Below are positions 56,227-64,000 of a DNA stretch of 64,000 nucleotides, one piece after another. How positions within the stretch are numbered: the first letter of the stretch is position 1; the number at the start of each line of letters is the position of its first letter. The DNA is taken from contig CAZCST010000011.1 in NCBI GenBank assembly GCA_964501365.1, positions 1 to 64,000 of the forward strand. Direction: 5' to 3'. Origin of the DNA: CAZAMB01 sp964501365. GTDB taxonomy: Bacteria; Planctomycetota; Phycisphaerae; UBA1845. Position numbers and translations under genes: made by a program. Below the pieces are notes generated by a model. The model searched no databases, had not been told where the DNA came from, and was given only the letters and a program-made list of their open reading frames with translations.

Positions 56227-58254
56227 TCAGGGGCTGCAATTGGGAGGTGGAGAGAACGGATACGGTGCTCCCTTAAAGGCATCGACACAGGCTGAAATAT
56301 GCCCGAAATCCAAATCATTGGTCAGGCTTGGAATCGTGCCCACCAGTACGGATCGAGCCTTGATCGGCGCACCCGGTACATTCTTGAACTTATTGATGAG
56401 CGCCGAGACGTCACCCAAATCGGGTTGCCTGATGTCTGATGGCGGGTTGAATGGGAGCTCAATGTCCGCCCAGCGACCCGTGACGACCTGAAAGGCCGGT
56501 GAATAGGTATAAGACGAACCAATGGGGCAACCTTCCGAAATCGCCTGCACTTCGTATTCCGAACTGGGGACGATCTCCGCTCCAAAAACATGCAGCAGTC
56601 CAACGGTGCCCCAATCGGCATAGAAAGGTGCGCACTGGAGTTCCGCTGCCACCAAGGGAACTTGCGTGCTGGTCGATTCGACATACTCCGTCGGCGGGCC
56701 GACCCATCGGAACTTCCCTTCCAGTGCAGAATAGTCAATGGTTGGTCCGCTCGAATAAGGAGGGGAAGGATGATGCAGCGAAATCATCCGGACCCGAAGC
56801 GCAGTCATCTGGCCGGCATTGCCAGGCACAAACGAAATTGCACGGCTCTTGGCTGTCGGTATGGGTTCCGACACTGCAACTTCCAATGCCGACGCATTCA
56901 GAAGGCAGGAAATTCCCTCCATCGCCTTCCACGCATTGAGTCGCCCCTCGCCATAATGGCTGTCCCAACCCGGCGCCCCACGATCATCGGTTGTATACCG
57001 AATGAGGTCGGATATCTGGACATTCGACAGTGACGGCTCATAGGACAACATTAACGCGACCGTACCCGCGACATGTGGCGAGGCCATCGATGTCCCGAAC
57101 TGATACGCATAGCCATCACCGATCCATGTTGAGCGTATGTCTTTTCCCGGGGCGCAAAGATCGGCCTGGGGTCCTGAGTTTGAAAAAACGGCAAAGGTAT
57201 CCGTGTTGTCGGTGGCCGTGACCGCCAGGACGTTCGCCAGCTTTGCGGGATAAGCGATGACTCCGATGCCGCCGATATTGTTGTTGCCTGCTGCGGCCAC
57301 CAGAACGGCTCCCAAAGAATGAGCGTAATTCACCGCATTTTGAAGGTTTTGAACCTCCGGGTTCCCCAGGTTATAGAATTGAACGCTCATGTTCAAAACA
57401 TTTGCGCCGTGGTCAGCGGCCCACATGATCCCGGAGGCCAGATTACTCGCGAATCCGTTGCAACCATCGAGAATGCGAACGGGCATGATGTTCGCCCCCC
57501 AGGTGACACCGGCCACCCCAATCCCGTTTTCACCCTGTGCCGCAGCAATTCCCGCGACGTGCGTTCCGTGCGGACATGAATCCGTCGTCAGTGTCGGGTT
57601 GCCAGGGTCGTCGGTATTGATGCCTTCGATGAGCCGCGTCGAAAATTCGGAGTGCGGACTCACTCCGCTGTCGAGAATCGCAATCGTCACTGTGCCGGGA
57701 TTTCCCGTATGGATCGACCACGCCTCCACGGCATCAATGTCGGCATCCGCGGTCCCGCCGGCCGTCTGACCATTGTTGTCCATCCCATATTGCAGGGGAA
57801 ATTCCGGATCGTTCGGAACCAACGCAACCCCACCGATGGTGTCGGCAAAGGCGCTTTCCACGTCGTTGCTTCGCCCAAAGGAGTTTGACATCGCCTGAGG
57901 GTCTAAACCGCGCGGCGCATCCAAAACGTACACACGATCAAGGCCAAGCTGCGCGGCGAGTGCTGGATTCGCAAAGGGTCGCATGTACAACGGCCTCATG
58001 CCGGTAATCCCCCATTGCGCAGCAGACGCCTTGAATCCGGCATCGAGAAATGCACGCGGGTCACGCTCGATATCGTGCGGGTTTGCGCCGGCAGTCGTGA
58101 GAAGTCTTTGATAGGCGTCCGGCTTGAGCGAGACGATGAGGCGGCCTGAGGCGACACCGCCTGAGACATCCAATGCGCGCGGCGCAACATCGGCCCTCAC
58201 GAGCGAGATGCCGGATAGTAGAACGAAATGTGCCGCAACGATTCGCCGCAGCAT
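56227..58254 (-). CDS. exported subtilisin-like (S8) protease with a repeated C-terminal module
   Basis: A 675-residue secreted serine protease. After a signal peptide (FVLLSGISLVRADVA) comes a propeptide-like region, then the S8 domain with Asp195 (AILDSGV), His229 (HGTHVAG), Asn324 (oxyanion) and Ser389 (GTSMASPHVAG). Residues 471-675 form a module also found at the end of the next two proteins upstream (SLHHPSPPY, FRWVGPP, LLHVFGAE, VPSSEYEVQ, then a dockerin-like DVSALINKFKN and ISACVDAFKGAPYPF). GGGGGGCAGGA precedes ATG 58254. The module may attach or sort these proteins at the surface. Confidence 0.92.
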   Translation of the reverse strand: MLRRIVAAHFVLLSGISLVRADVAPRALDVSGGVASGRLIVSLKPDAYQRLLTTAGANPHDIERDPRAFLDAGFKASAAQWGITGMRPLYMRPFANPALAAQLGLDRVYVLDAPRGLDPQAMSNSFGRSNDVESAFADTIGGVALVPNDPEFPLQYGMDNNGQTAGGTADADIDAVEAWSIHTGNPGTVTIAILDSGVSPHSEFSTRLIEGINTDDPGNPTLTTDSCPHGTHVAGIAAAQGENGIGVAGVTWGANIMPVRILDGCNGFASNLASGIMWAADHGANVLNMSVQFYNLGNPEVQNLQNAVNYAHSLGAVLVAAAGNNNIGGIGVIAYPAKLANVLAVTATDNTDTFAVFSNSGPQADLCAPGKDIRSTWIGDGYAYQFGTSMASPHVAGTVALMLSYEPSLSNVQISDLIRYTTDDRGAPGWDSHYGEGRLNAWKAMEGISCLLNASALEVAVSEPIPTAKSRAISFVPGNAGQMTALRVRMISLHHPSPPYSSGPTIDYSALEGKFRWVGPPTEYVESTSTQVPLVAAELQCAPFYADWGTVGLLHVFGAEIVPSSEYEVQAISEGCPIGSSYTYSPAFQVVTGRWADIELPFNPPSDIRQPDLGDVSALINKFKNVPGAPIKARSVLVGTIPSLTNDLDFGHISACVDAFKGAPYPFSPPPNCSP

Positions 58255-58317
58255 TCCTGCCCCCCACGCGAATGGAAAACCTTTGCCAATACAGCATTTG
58301 CGTTCGCGCTACCTGCT

Positions 58318-58347
58318 ATTGTAGCCTGCCTGAGTGCCAACAAACAA
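58318..58347 (-). promoter_or_regulatory. possible promoter of the subtilase gene
   Basis: On the minus strand TTGTTT (58342-58347) and TACAAT (58318-58323) lie 18 bp apart, about 65 bp before the start codon. Confidence 0.35.
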
Positions 58348-58416
58348 TCCCGCCGCCATTATCGGGCCCCGGGAATCCTTGGAATCTCGAACTTTCGCAC
58401 CCTTGAGTAATCGCCT

Positions 58417-60588
58417 TCATGGGCACGAACCAGGCCAAGCATAGGGGTAGCCTTCCCCCTTGTTGGCCCCGACGCACGCAGCAATGTCCGCAAAACTTAC
58501 GTCGAGCACCAGGTTCGGAATTCCATTGATGTCCATGGAACTAAGCAGCGCGCGGGGTTTGGAACATGGCTGGCTGGTGTTTTTGAATTTATCCACCAAT
58601 TCTGCAATGTCGCCCGCGTCGGGCTGAACGGTCGTGCCGGGTGGACTGTTGGGGATGACAATGTCACCCCAGCGAGCCGTCCTGAGCGTCATGGGAGCCG
58701 AGTAGTTCGACTCCACGTTGATATCCAGCCCCTGGGCGATGGATTGCACCTCGTACACCGAACTGGGAAGGATCTCACCTCCGGTGACATGAAGCAGATC
58801 AACCCCGCTCCAGTCGCCGTAATGCGGCTGGCACTGCACAAACGAGGTGTAGACCGGGGTCGGGTCTGACGTCGACTCATCATAAGTGTTGGGCGGCCCC
58901 AGCCAACGCACTTCACCCTCATGGGAGCTGAAGTCGGCCGTCGGCGCACCGGTGTACGGCGGATTTGGGTGGTGCAAGGAAACGAGCCTTACGCGGTAGG
59001 CGCTCATCGTCGATCCCGTACCGGGGGCAAAAGAAATGAACCGAACCTTGGGACATCCCGAGCCGGCGTATTCTTCATTCTGGCATATTCCGGCCTGGCA
59101 TATTCCATTACCGTAACATGGATCATTGGAAATGCATGCGGATCCGTTGGGAAGCACGGTCAACGTAGGGTCACCATGGCTTCCGCCCATGCTGCATCCG
59201 CCAATTTTACAGGGTGAGGATTGCGGAATGGAGGTGACAACGCCGGTCCAGGGGTGACAGCATTCAGTCGCCGGTTCCCAGCTGGGCTTTGGAGGATTTG
59301 TGCAGTAGCAAACCTCGTGATCACAAAAATCTACAGTGCAAAGGTCGCCGTCATTACAATCGGAATTGGATATGCAACTGGTACAGCAGAGTTCGCATGT
59401 TGCCCCAGGACGAAAAACATGCGTATTGGTCGTGGGCAGGTCATTGCACTCGGCAAAGCTCACGCCTTCGGTACATACCGAAGTCCCCGGCCCCAAATTC
59501 GTGCAGCATGAGCCGCACTTGACTTGAATGGTCGCCTTTTGCAACAAGCCTATGGGCATCTCGTTTTCGCCAGGCGGGCCGAAATTCTGCAGAAACGTCT
59601 CACTCATGCGGTAGTCAAGTCGGTAAGCGCCTTTGGCACTTGCCGGGACATCGAGCACAAACGTGGCCAAATGAGTAGGTGCGAAATCTGTAACGACTTC
59701 TCCAGGATCGATCGCAAACCCGAATCGCGGATTGTCCTCCGAGGTAACGAAAACGCTGAGGCCCGACACGCCGGTGAGAACGTCGGCCGGATCGCAACGA
59801 TTGAAAAATCCGTATTCACAGACGTATCCCCCCAGCGGATAAAATGCGGGGCGCTGAATGCATTTCGAAGGCTCTCCCAAGGGACAGGGAGTCGAAACTC
59901 CACTCATGGTCCCTCTGCAAGGTTCGTCAATGGTTCTCACACAGGGTCCGCCTGCGCCCGCACTGGTGCAATGTGATAGAAGCCGACACCCGATGGCTGG
60001 ATTGCCCTGACAATATCCGGTATTGCACCGATCCTGCCCTCCCTGGGTGCACTCCGCGTCGCTGATGCAATGGACGTTGGGATTCACCTGGCATGTACCA
60101 CCATCACATGACTGGATTGCTGCATACAAATCGCCCGCTCCTGCCATAGGCAGGCCAACGCAGGTAGCCTTGTCACCGTCGTAGCCGCCGCCGTCGCCAT
60201 CCAGGTCTATGGCGTCAATGGTTACCTGGCCAATTTTCAGGGTTCCCGGGTCCCAGCCGGTGATATGCGTCTCGAGCCAGACCCGCGCCGGCACAGAGTT
60301 CAGAATTAGTGTCTGATCGACAATCGACGAGCCTGGAGGATACGTGCTGGCAGGGACGGTCTTGGGATTAACCGGTTGAACGGTAATCACTACGGTGGCT
60401 CCCGCGGCCAATCCTTCGCTCATCGTGCGCGTGGGACCGGTAACAAGTTTGGATGTGTTCGACCGGGCTGAGCTCCGTTGGGCGGAACTCGAATCGGATT
60501 GCGATTGAGCCAATTGCTGAGTCAGGCATACGATGGTCAGAGCTGCGCTGACACTTGTTTTGCTCATGATCTTCGCTCGTCTTAACAT
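58417..60588 (-). CDS. large exported Cys-rich protein, paralogue of the upstream gene
   Basis: A 723-residue protein with a strong Shine-Dalgarno site (AAGGAG, 7 bp before ATG 60588) and a signal peptide ending near LAQSQ. The N-terminal domain (about 45-160) contains VTGPTRTMSEGLAAGA, PKTVPASTYPPGS and IDLDGDGGGYDGDKA. Then comes a Cys-rich middle (about 160-510) with disulfide repeats such as DGDLCTVDFC and CYGNGICQAGICQ. The C-terminal module (515-723) is shared with the subtilase. The two Cys-rich paralogues are 18 bp apart, so they form an operon. Function unknown; structural or adhesive surface protein is the natural guess. Confidence 0.85.
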   Translation of the reverse strand: MLRRAKIMSKTSVSAALTIVCLTQQLAQSQSDSSSAQRSSARSNTSKLVTGPTRTMSEGLAAGATVVITVQPVNPKTVPASTYPPGSSIVDQTLILNSVPARVWLETHITGWDPGTLKIGQVTIDAIDLDGDGGGYDGDKATCVGLPMAGAGDLYAAIQSCDGGTCQVNPNVHCISDAECTQGGQDRCNTGYCQGNPAIGCRLLSHCTSAGAGGPCVRTIDEPCRGTMSGVSTPCPLGEPSKCIQRPAFYPLGGYVCEYGFFNRCDPADVLTGVSGLSVFVTSEDNPRFGFAIDPGEVVTDFAPTHLATFVLDVPASAKGAYRLDYRMSETFLQNFGPPGENEMPIGLLQKATIQVKCGSCCTNLGPGTSVCTEGVSFAECNDLPTTNTHVFRPGATCELCCTSCISNSDCNDGDLCTVDFCDHEVCYCTNPPKPSWEPATECCHPWTGVVTSIPQSSPCKIGGCSMGGSHGDPTLTVLPNGSACISNDPCYGNGICQAGICQNEEYAGSGCPKVRFISFAPGTGSTMSAYRVRLVSLHHPNPPYTGAPTADFSSHEGEVRWLGPPNTYDESTSDPTPVYTSFVQCQPHYGDWSGVDLLHVTGGEILPSSVYEVQSIAQGLDINVESNYSAPMTLRTARWGDIVIPNSPPGTTVQPDAGDIAELVDKFKNTSQPCSKPRALLSSMDINGIPNLVLDVSFADIAACVGANKGEGYPYAWPGSCP

Positions 60589-60606
60589 GACATCTCCTTG
60601 TTCTTT

Positions 60607-62598
60607 CTACGGACACGATGCCGGCCAAGGGTAGGGATAGCCCCGGCCCTCATTGGCATCGACAGTCACCGAGATATCCGAGAAGTTCACGTCAAAATTC
60701 ATATCCGGAATACCGGCCATACCCGGCCCGGTGAACATTGACCGCGGCTTCGACCCCGCCCGGCTCGTGTTCTTGAACTTGTCCAATATTCCAGAGATGT
60801 CCCCGGCGTCCGGCTGGACCGTGGTTGCCGGCGGAGCATAGGGAATGACCGTTTCGCCCCAGCGGGCGGTCGCAATGGTGATCGGGGCCGAATAGTTGGA
60901 CTCCACGTTGATGTCCAGACCCTGAGCAATCGACTGGACCTGATACACTGAACTCGGAACGATTTCGCCCCCGGTAACGTGCAGCGGATCAAAGCCGTTC
61001 CAATTCTGGTAATGGGGCAGGCACTGGAGATACGAGCCGTACACCGGACTGAGATTTGAACTGGACTCATCATAGGCGGCGGGCGCGCCCACCCAGCGAA
61101 CTTCACCCTCATGGGCGCTGAAATCCACGGTCGGAGCTCCCGTATAAGGCGGATTCGGATGGTGCAGAGATACCAACCGAACGCGGTAGGCACTCATGGT
61201 CGATCCGGTATCGGGCGCATAGGAGATGAACCGCGACTTGGGACAATCCTGGCCCGCGTACTCCTCGCTCTCGCAAATCCCCGCCGCGCATTGCCCATCG
61301 CCGTAGCATGGATCATTCGACACGCAGCTTGTGCCGTCTGGCTTCGCGGTCAGTGTCGGCGTTCCGGAACTGCCGCCCAAACTGCAACCGCCCACCTTGC
61401 ACGGTGACGACTGCGGGATGAGTCCCTGGACTCCCGTCATCGGGTGGCAGCACTCCGTGGCCTGATCCCAGCTGGCAACCGGGGTGTGCGTGCAATAGCA
61501 GGAATCAACGCACGCGTCGACGGTGCAGGCATTGTTGTCCTGACAATCCATGTTCGAATTGCAATTGCAACACTCTGCCTGGTCACAGGTGGTTCCCGAG
61601 CGATACGAATGGCCATTGGTGCTGGGCAGCGCATTGCACTCAGCCTGGCTTAAGCCATCGGTGCAAGCAGCCCCGGTCGAGGTGATGTTGGTGCAACAAG
61701 AGCCGCAGTCGATGCGAATTTCTGCAGGCACAAGAGCGGCCACGGGAATGTTATTCTGTCCCGGGGGGTTGGTATTCTGGAGGAAGCATTGAATCTCGAG
61801 AAACTCGATGACGTATCTTCCCTTCGCGTTGGCCGGGACATCCAAAACCATGAGGCCCTCATGGCTGGGATGGTTATCGACAGGGACTTCACCAGGGTCA
61901 CAACCGCCGCCCCAGCGAAAATTAAGGGTTGATAAGTCCACCGCCAGTTGACACGCAAGGCCGAACGTCGCATCCAGAGTGTCACACCTGTTGAAGAAGA
62001 CAGGCTCGCACCATCTGCCTGCCGGGAAGTAGTTCGGAACAACTCCATCCCAGGTTATGCAACGTGACGCCTCCGTAATATTGCAGGGCGATGCCAGGCC
62101 GCTCATCGTCGGTCGACAATCTGCGTTCACGTTGCAAGCCTGCCGGGCGGGCGTGATATTTCCTGCGCCTTGCATGGGCTGTCCATCGCAGTCAGCCCGA
62201 TCACCCCGAAATCCGCCGCCGTCCCCATCAGCATCCGTCGCATCGATGGTGAGTTGAAAGAGCTTCAAAATGTCGGGAGCCCAGCCAGTGATGTGCGCCT
62301 CGATCCAGACTCGGGCAGGGACCGATCCAAGGGTAAGCGTTGGGCCCATTATCGCCGACCCGGCCGGGTAGTTGCTCGCCGGAACTGTCTTCGGGGCCAC
62401 CGGCTGCAGCGTCACCGTCGCCGTAGCGCCGGCGGCGATGGCTTCGTTCATCCGTCTGCTAGGGCCGGTTACCGCCTGTCGCACTCTTGATTGCTGATGG
62501 GGTTGGGCAGGCCTGTCACTTTTTTGTGGTTCGCCGGCAAGAGAAACCAAAGATAGAGCTGTCAACGCGATCAACGCCGCTGGTCGAATTCTGAACAT
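60607..62598 (-). CDS. large exported Cys-rich protein (first of tandem paralogues)
   Basis: A 663-residue paralogue with the same three-part plan: N-terminal domain (VTGPSRRMNEAIAAGA, PKTVPASNYPAGS, DADGDGGGFRGDRA), Cys-rich middle (CQDNNACTVDAC, CYGDGQCAAGICES) and the C-terminal module at 455-663. The modules of the two paralogues are of equal length (209 residues) and very similar. ATG 62598 is chosen because AGGAG stands 7 bp upstream and the promoter lies where a longer frame (to 62670) would begin. A signal peptide follows (ALIALTALSLVSLAG). Confidence 0.87.
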   Translation of the reverse strand: MFRIRPAALIALTALSLVSLAGEPQKSDRPAQPHQQSRVRQAVTGPSRRMNEAIAAGATATVTLQPVAPKTVPASNYPAGSAIMGPTLTLGSVPARVWIEAHITGWAPDILKLFQLTIDATDADGDGGGFRGDRADCDGQPMQGAGNITPARQACNVNADCRPTMSGLASPCNITEASRCITWDGVVPNYFPAGRWCEPVFFNRCDTLDATFGLACQLAVDLSTLNFRWGGGCDPGEVPVDNHPSHEGLMVLDVPANAKGRYVIEFLEIQCFLQNTNPPGQNNIPVAALVPAEIRIDCGSCCTNITSTGAACTDGLSQAECNALPSTNGHSYRSGTTCDQAECCNCNSNMDCQDNNACTVDACVDSCYCTHTPVASWDQATECCHPMTGVQGLIPQSSPCKVGGCSLGGSSGTPTLTAKPDGTSCVSNDPCYGDGQCAAGICESEEYAGQDCPKSRFISYAPDTGSTMSAYRVRLVSLHHPNPPYTGAPTVDFSAHEGEVRWVGAPAAYDESSSNLSPVYGSYLQCLPHYQNWNGFDPLHVTGGEIVPSSVYQVQSIAQGLDINVESNYSAPITIATARWGETVIPYAPPATTVQPDAGDISGILDKFKNTSRAGSKPRSMFTGPGMAGIPDMNFDVNFSDISVTVDANEGRGYPYPWPASCP

Positions 62599-62605
62599 CG
62601 CAAAT

Positions 62606-62610
62606 CTCCT
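62606..62610 (-). promoter_or_regulatory. Shine-Dalgarno site deciding the Cys-rich protein start
   Basis: AGGAG on the minus strand, 7 bp before ATG 62598. Confidence 0.6.
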
Positions 62611-62641
62611 ATCAGAGTGAATTGGACGCTTCGGGCGGCGC

Positions 62642-62670
62642 AATATACCAAAATCGGCAGATTTTATCAA
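62642..62670 (-). promoter_or_regulatory. sigma-70-type promoter of the Cys-rich operon
   Basis: On the minus strand TTGATA (62665-62670) and TATATT (62642-62647) are separated by 17 bp, a near-consensus pair. Transcription should begin near 62635, leaving a leader of about 37 nt before ATG 62598. Confidence 0.65.
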
Positions 62671-62732
62671 TGCTAATGTACCATCAATAAAAAGATTTCG
62701 GCCAGAATTGGTCTATTTTGAACAAATGCAAA

Positions 62733-62779
62733 GCCGCGTATGTAACGGAGCGGGGTTCCCGCCTCATTACGCACGCGGC
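62733..62779 (-). terminator. likely intrinsic terminator of the flagellin gene
   Basis: A long imperfect hairpin: GCCGCGT at one end pairs with ACGCGGC at the other, and most of the inner 15 bp also pair around a short loop. It is followed on the minus strand by TTTGCATTTGTT. It lies 58 bp after the flagellin stop. Confidence 0.5.
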
Positions 62780-62836
62780 TCAGTTCTATCGCTACCAGTA
62801 CCTGTGGCGGCCCTGGTTGACGTCTAACGATTTTGC

Positions 62837-64000
62837 CTATCCACCACCCAGCAACGTCAAGACGTTTTGTGACTGGGCATTGGCAATGGCGAGCACGCTA
62901 TTGCCGGCCTGCACCAGAATCTGCGAACGCGTCAGCTCCGAGGTCTCCTCTGCAAAATCCGTATCGCGGATCACGGACTCGGACGACGTAAGATTTTCCG
63001 TCGTGATCTGCAACTGGTTGATATTGGGTTGCAGTGTATTTCGCTCAAACGCGCCGAGCCGCCCACGGAGAACCGCCACCTGGGTGATGACTTCCTCGAC
63101 GACCTTGGAGGCTTCCGTGAAGTTTCCGCTTCGCAGAGACTTCGACTGCCCATCCTGCAAGTCGGAAAGGTATCCAACGACGCTGTTGCCCAGCGTGTTG
63201 GCCTGCATGCTCTTGACGCCGATATTTTCCTGCAAGTTCGTGTTGACCTGCGGGCCAAGCTGGAAGAGCGCGCCGCCGTCGGTAATGGCGAAACTGGATG
63301 TTCCGGCCGACCCGCTCAATCCCTGCGAACCGTTGCCGAATGCCTCCGAAAGTACCACATCGAGCTTGAGCAACGACGAACTGAAGGACAGCTTGAGACC
63401 GTCGGCCGTCGCGGCAATGCCGTTCACTGTCGCCAGCGCGTCGCGGCCGTGCGTATTCTTCACCGTCGCCCCGGTACGATCCTGCACCGTAAACGTACTG
63501 TTGGGTAGTGTGGAGACGCTGATGGTGGCGTCGCTGCCGTATTCGATGCTGTACATGCGCAAACCGGACGCGCCATTGGTTCCGCTGGCGACAGCACGGA
63601 TGCCCGTCGCATCGACCTGCTGGTTGATTCGGTCGGCCATCTCCACCGTTGTCGCGCTGGCCGGGAAGGTAAGCGTGACAATGCCGTCCGGGCCGCGGAT
63701 GGAGAGGGTGGCGCCGCTGCCGGTGAGCTGGGGCTGCGCAAAGCTGAGCTGCGCCTGCTGCGCGGACTGCGACACGTCGACATCCACGCCCACAAAGGGC
63801 TGCGTGCCGAACTTGGCGCCCAGCACGTTCACGTCCGTCAGCTGCGTCGAGGTCACCCCGCTGGTGACGTAGTCCAGCTCGCCGTTGAGCAGCTTGCGAC
63901 CCGCGAAGGTCGTCGTGTTCGCGATCCGAGTGATCGAGTCGATCGCGTTGTCGATCTGCAACTGGTTGGCCGCGATCTCCTCGTCGGAAAACGCGCCGCT
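62837..64000 (-). CDS. fliC: flagellin, N-terminus cut by the window edge
   Basis: The last 387 codons of a flagellin. The frame is open to the window end, where it reads FSDEEIAANQLQIDNAID, part of the conserved N-terminal D0/D1 helix (SRIANTTTF-like RIANTTTFAGRKLLNG follows). The middle is a variable domain (about 40-270). The C-terminal D1/D0 helices are conserved: NQLQITTENLTSSES, IRDTDFAEETSELTRSQIL and AIANAQSQNVLTLLGGG. It forms the flagellar filament after export. A TTG in the frame is not the start; the real start lies beyond the window. Confidence 0.93.
   Translation of the reverse strand, partial: SGAFSDEEIAANQLQIDNAIDSITRIANTTTFAGRKLLNGELDYVTSGVTSTQLTDVNVLGAKFGTQPFVGVDVDVSQSAQQAQLSFAQPQLTGSGATLSIRGPDGIVTLTFPASATTVEMADRINQQVDATGIRAVASGTNGASGLRMYSIEYGSDATISVSTLPNSTFTVQDRTGATVKNTHGRDALATVNGIAATADGLKLSFSSSLLKLDVVLSEAFGNGSQGLSGSAGTSSFAITDGGALFQLGPQVNTNLQENIGVKSMQANTLGNSVVGYLSDLQDGQSKSLRSGNFTEASKVVEEVITQVAVLRGRLGAFERNTLQPNINQLQITTENLTSSESVIRDTDFAEETSELTRSQILVQAGNSVLAIANAQSQNVLTLLGGG

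Noticed and set aside
62718..63872. 384-residue plus-strand frame
   Set aside because: Antisense to the flagellin gene; Ser/Pro-rich translation without domain.
1..64000. CRISPR array, tRNA, rRNA, insertion sequence or prophage
   Set aside because: I looked in the intergenic regions for regularly spaced repeats, tRNA-like arms and transposase or integrase motifs and saw none.

Overview
The window looks like a chromosomal segment of a Gram-negative bacterium of the phylum Planctomycetota, perhaps Phycisphaerae-like. This is inferred from gene content, not from a marker gene. The supporting genes are a pseudopilin of the planctomycete type (AFTLIELL start, late H-x-DG-like motif), a secreted peptidase with a dockerin-like calcium-binding repeat pair and an IPTL-CTERM-like tail, large Cys-rich exported proteins, a Kdo phosphatase next to a very long LptC/OstA protein (an LPS-bearing outer membrane), and a flagellin. 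Many genes overlap as ATGA, GTGA or TGATG, and several use GTG or TTG starts. No rRNA, tRNA, CRISPR array or transposase was recognised.

Region 1 (0-6 kb): the tail of an unknown gene, an unknown TPR-like protein, an M1-type exported aminopeptidase, a pseudopilin and two tiny Cys-containing exported proteins, followed by about 700 bp with a REP-like palindrome. Region 2 (6-34 kb) is a long island of metabolism and stress genes. A PPK2 polyphosphate kinase and a SulP transporter are on the minus strand. All that follows, to 34.1 kb, is on the plus strand: a complete RND efflux system (adaptor, pump, outer-membrane factor); a translationally coupled trio of a PhaC-like DUF3141 protein, a MaoC-phosphotransacetylase fusion and acetate kinase; four envelope proteins (DUF3300, DUF2950, glycine-zipper lipoprotein, SYLF); a LOG-family protein with a beta-CASP MBL RNase; ATP-type PEP carboxykinase; RpiB; a bestrophin-like membrane protein; phosphoketolase; and a HEAT-repeat protein. 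Phosphoketolase makes acetyl-phosphate, which AckA turns into ATP or the PTA domain into acetyl-CoA. The MaoC domain and the DUF3141 protein could pass carbon on to a polyester-like sink.

Region 3 (34-51.6 kb): an Lhr helicase, a tandem pair of secreted amidohydrolases (one with its metal ligands replaced), a class-C serine hydrolase with two copies of a C-terminal domain, a zinc-ribbon membrane protein, a palindrome-rich gap, a PLP aminotransferase, a TIM-barrel sugar isomerase-like protein, a cobalamin-binding radical SAM enzyme coupled to a DPM1-like glycosyltransferase, an orphan DNA methyltransferase and carbamate kinase.

Region 4 (52-64 kb), all on the minus strand: an 1157-residue LptC/OstA-repeat protein and KdsC (LPS transport and Kdo synthesis), then three neighbouring exported proteins (a subtilase and two Cys-rich paralogues) that share one roughly 207-residue C-terminal module, and finally the C-terminal part of a flagellin running off the window. 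The shared module, the PhaC/PhaJ-like acetyl-phosphate operon, the inactivated amidohydrolase partner and the LptC/OstA concatemer are the observations most worth following up.
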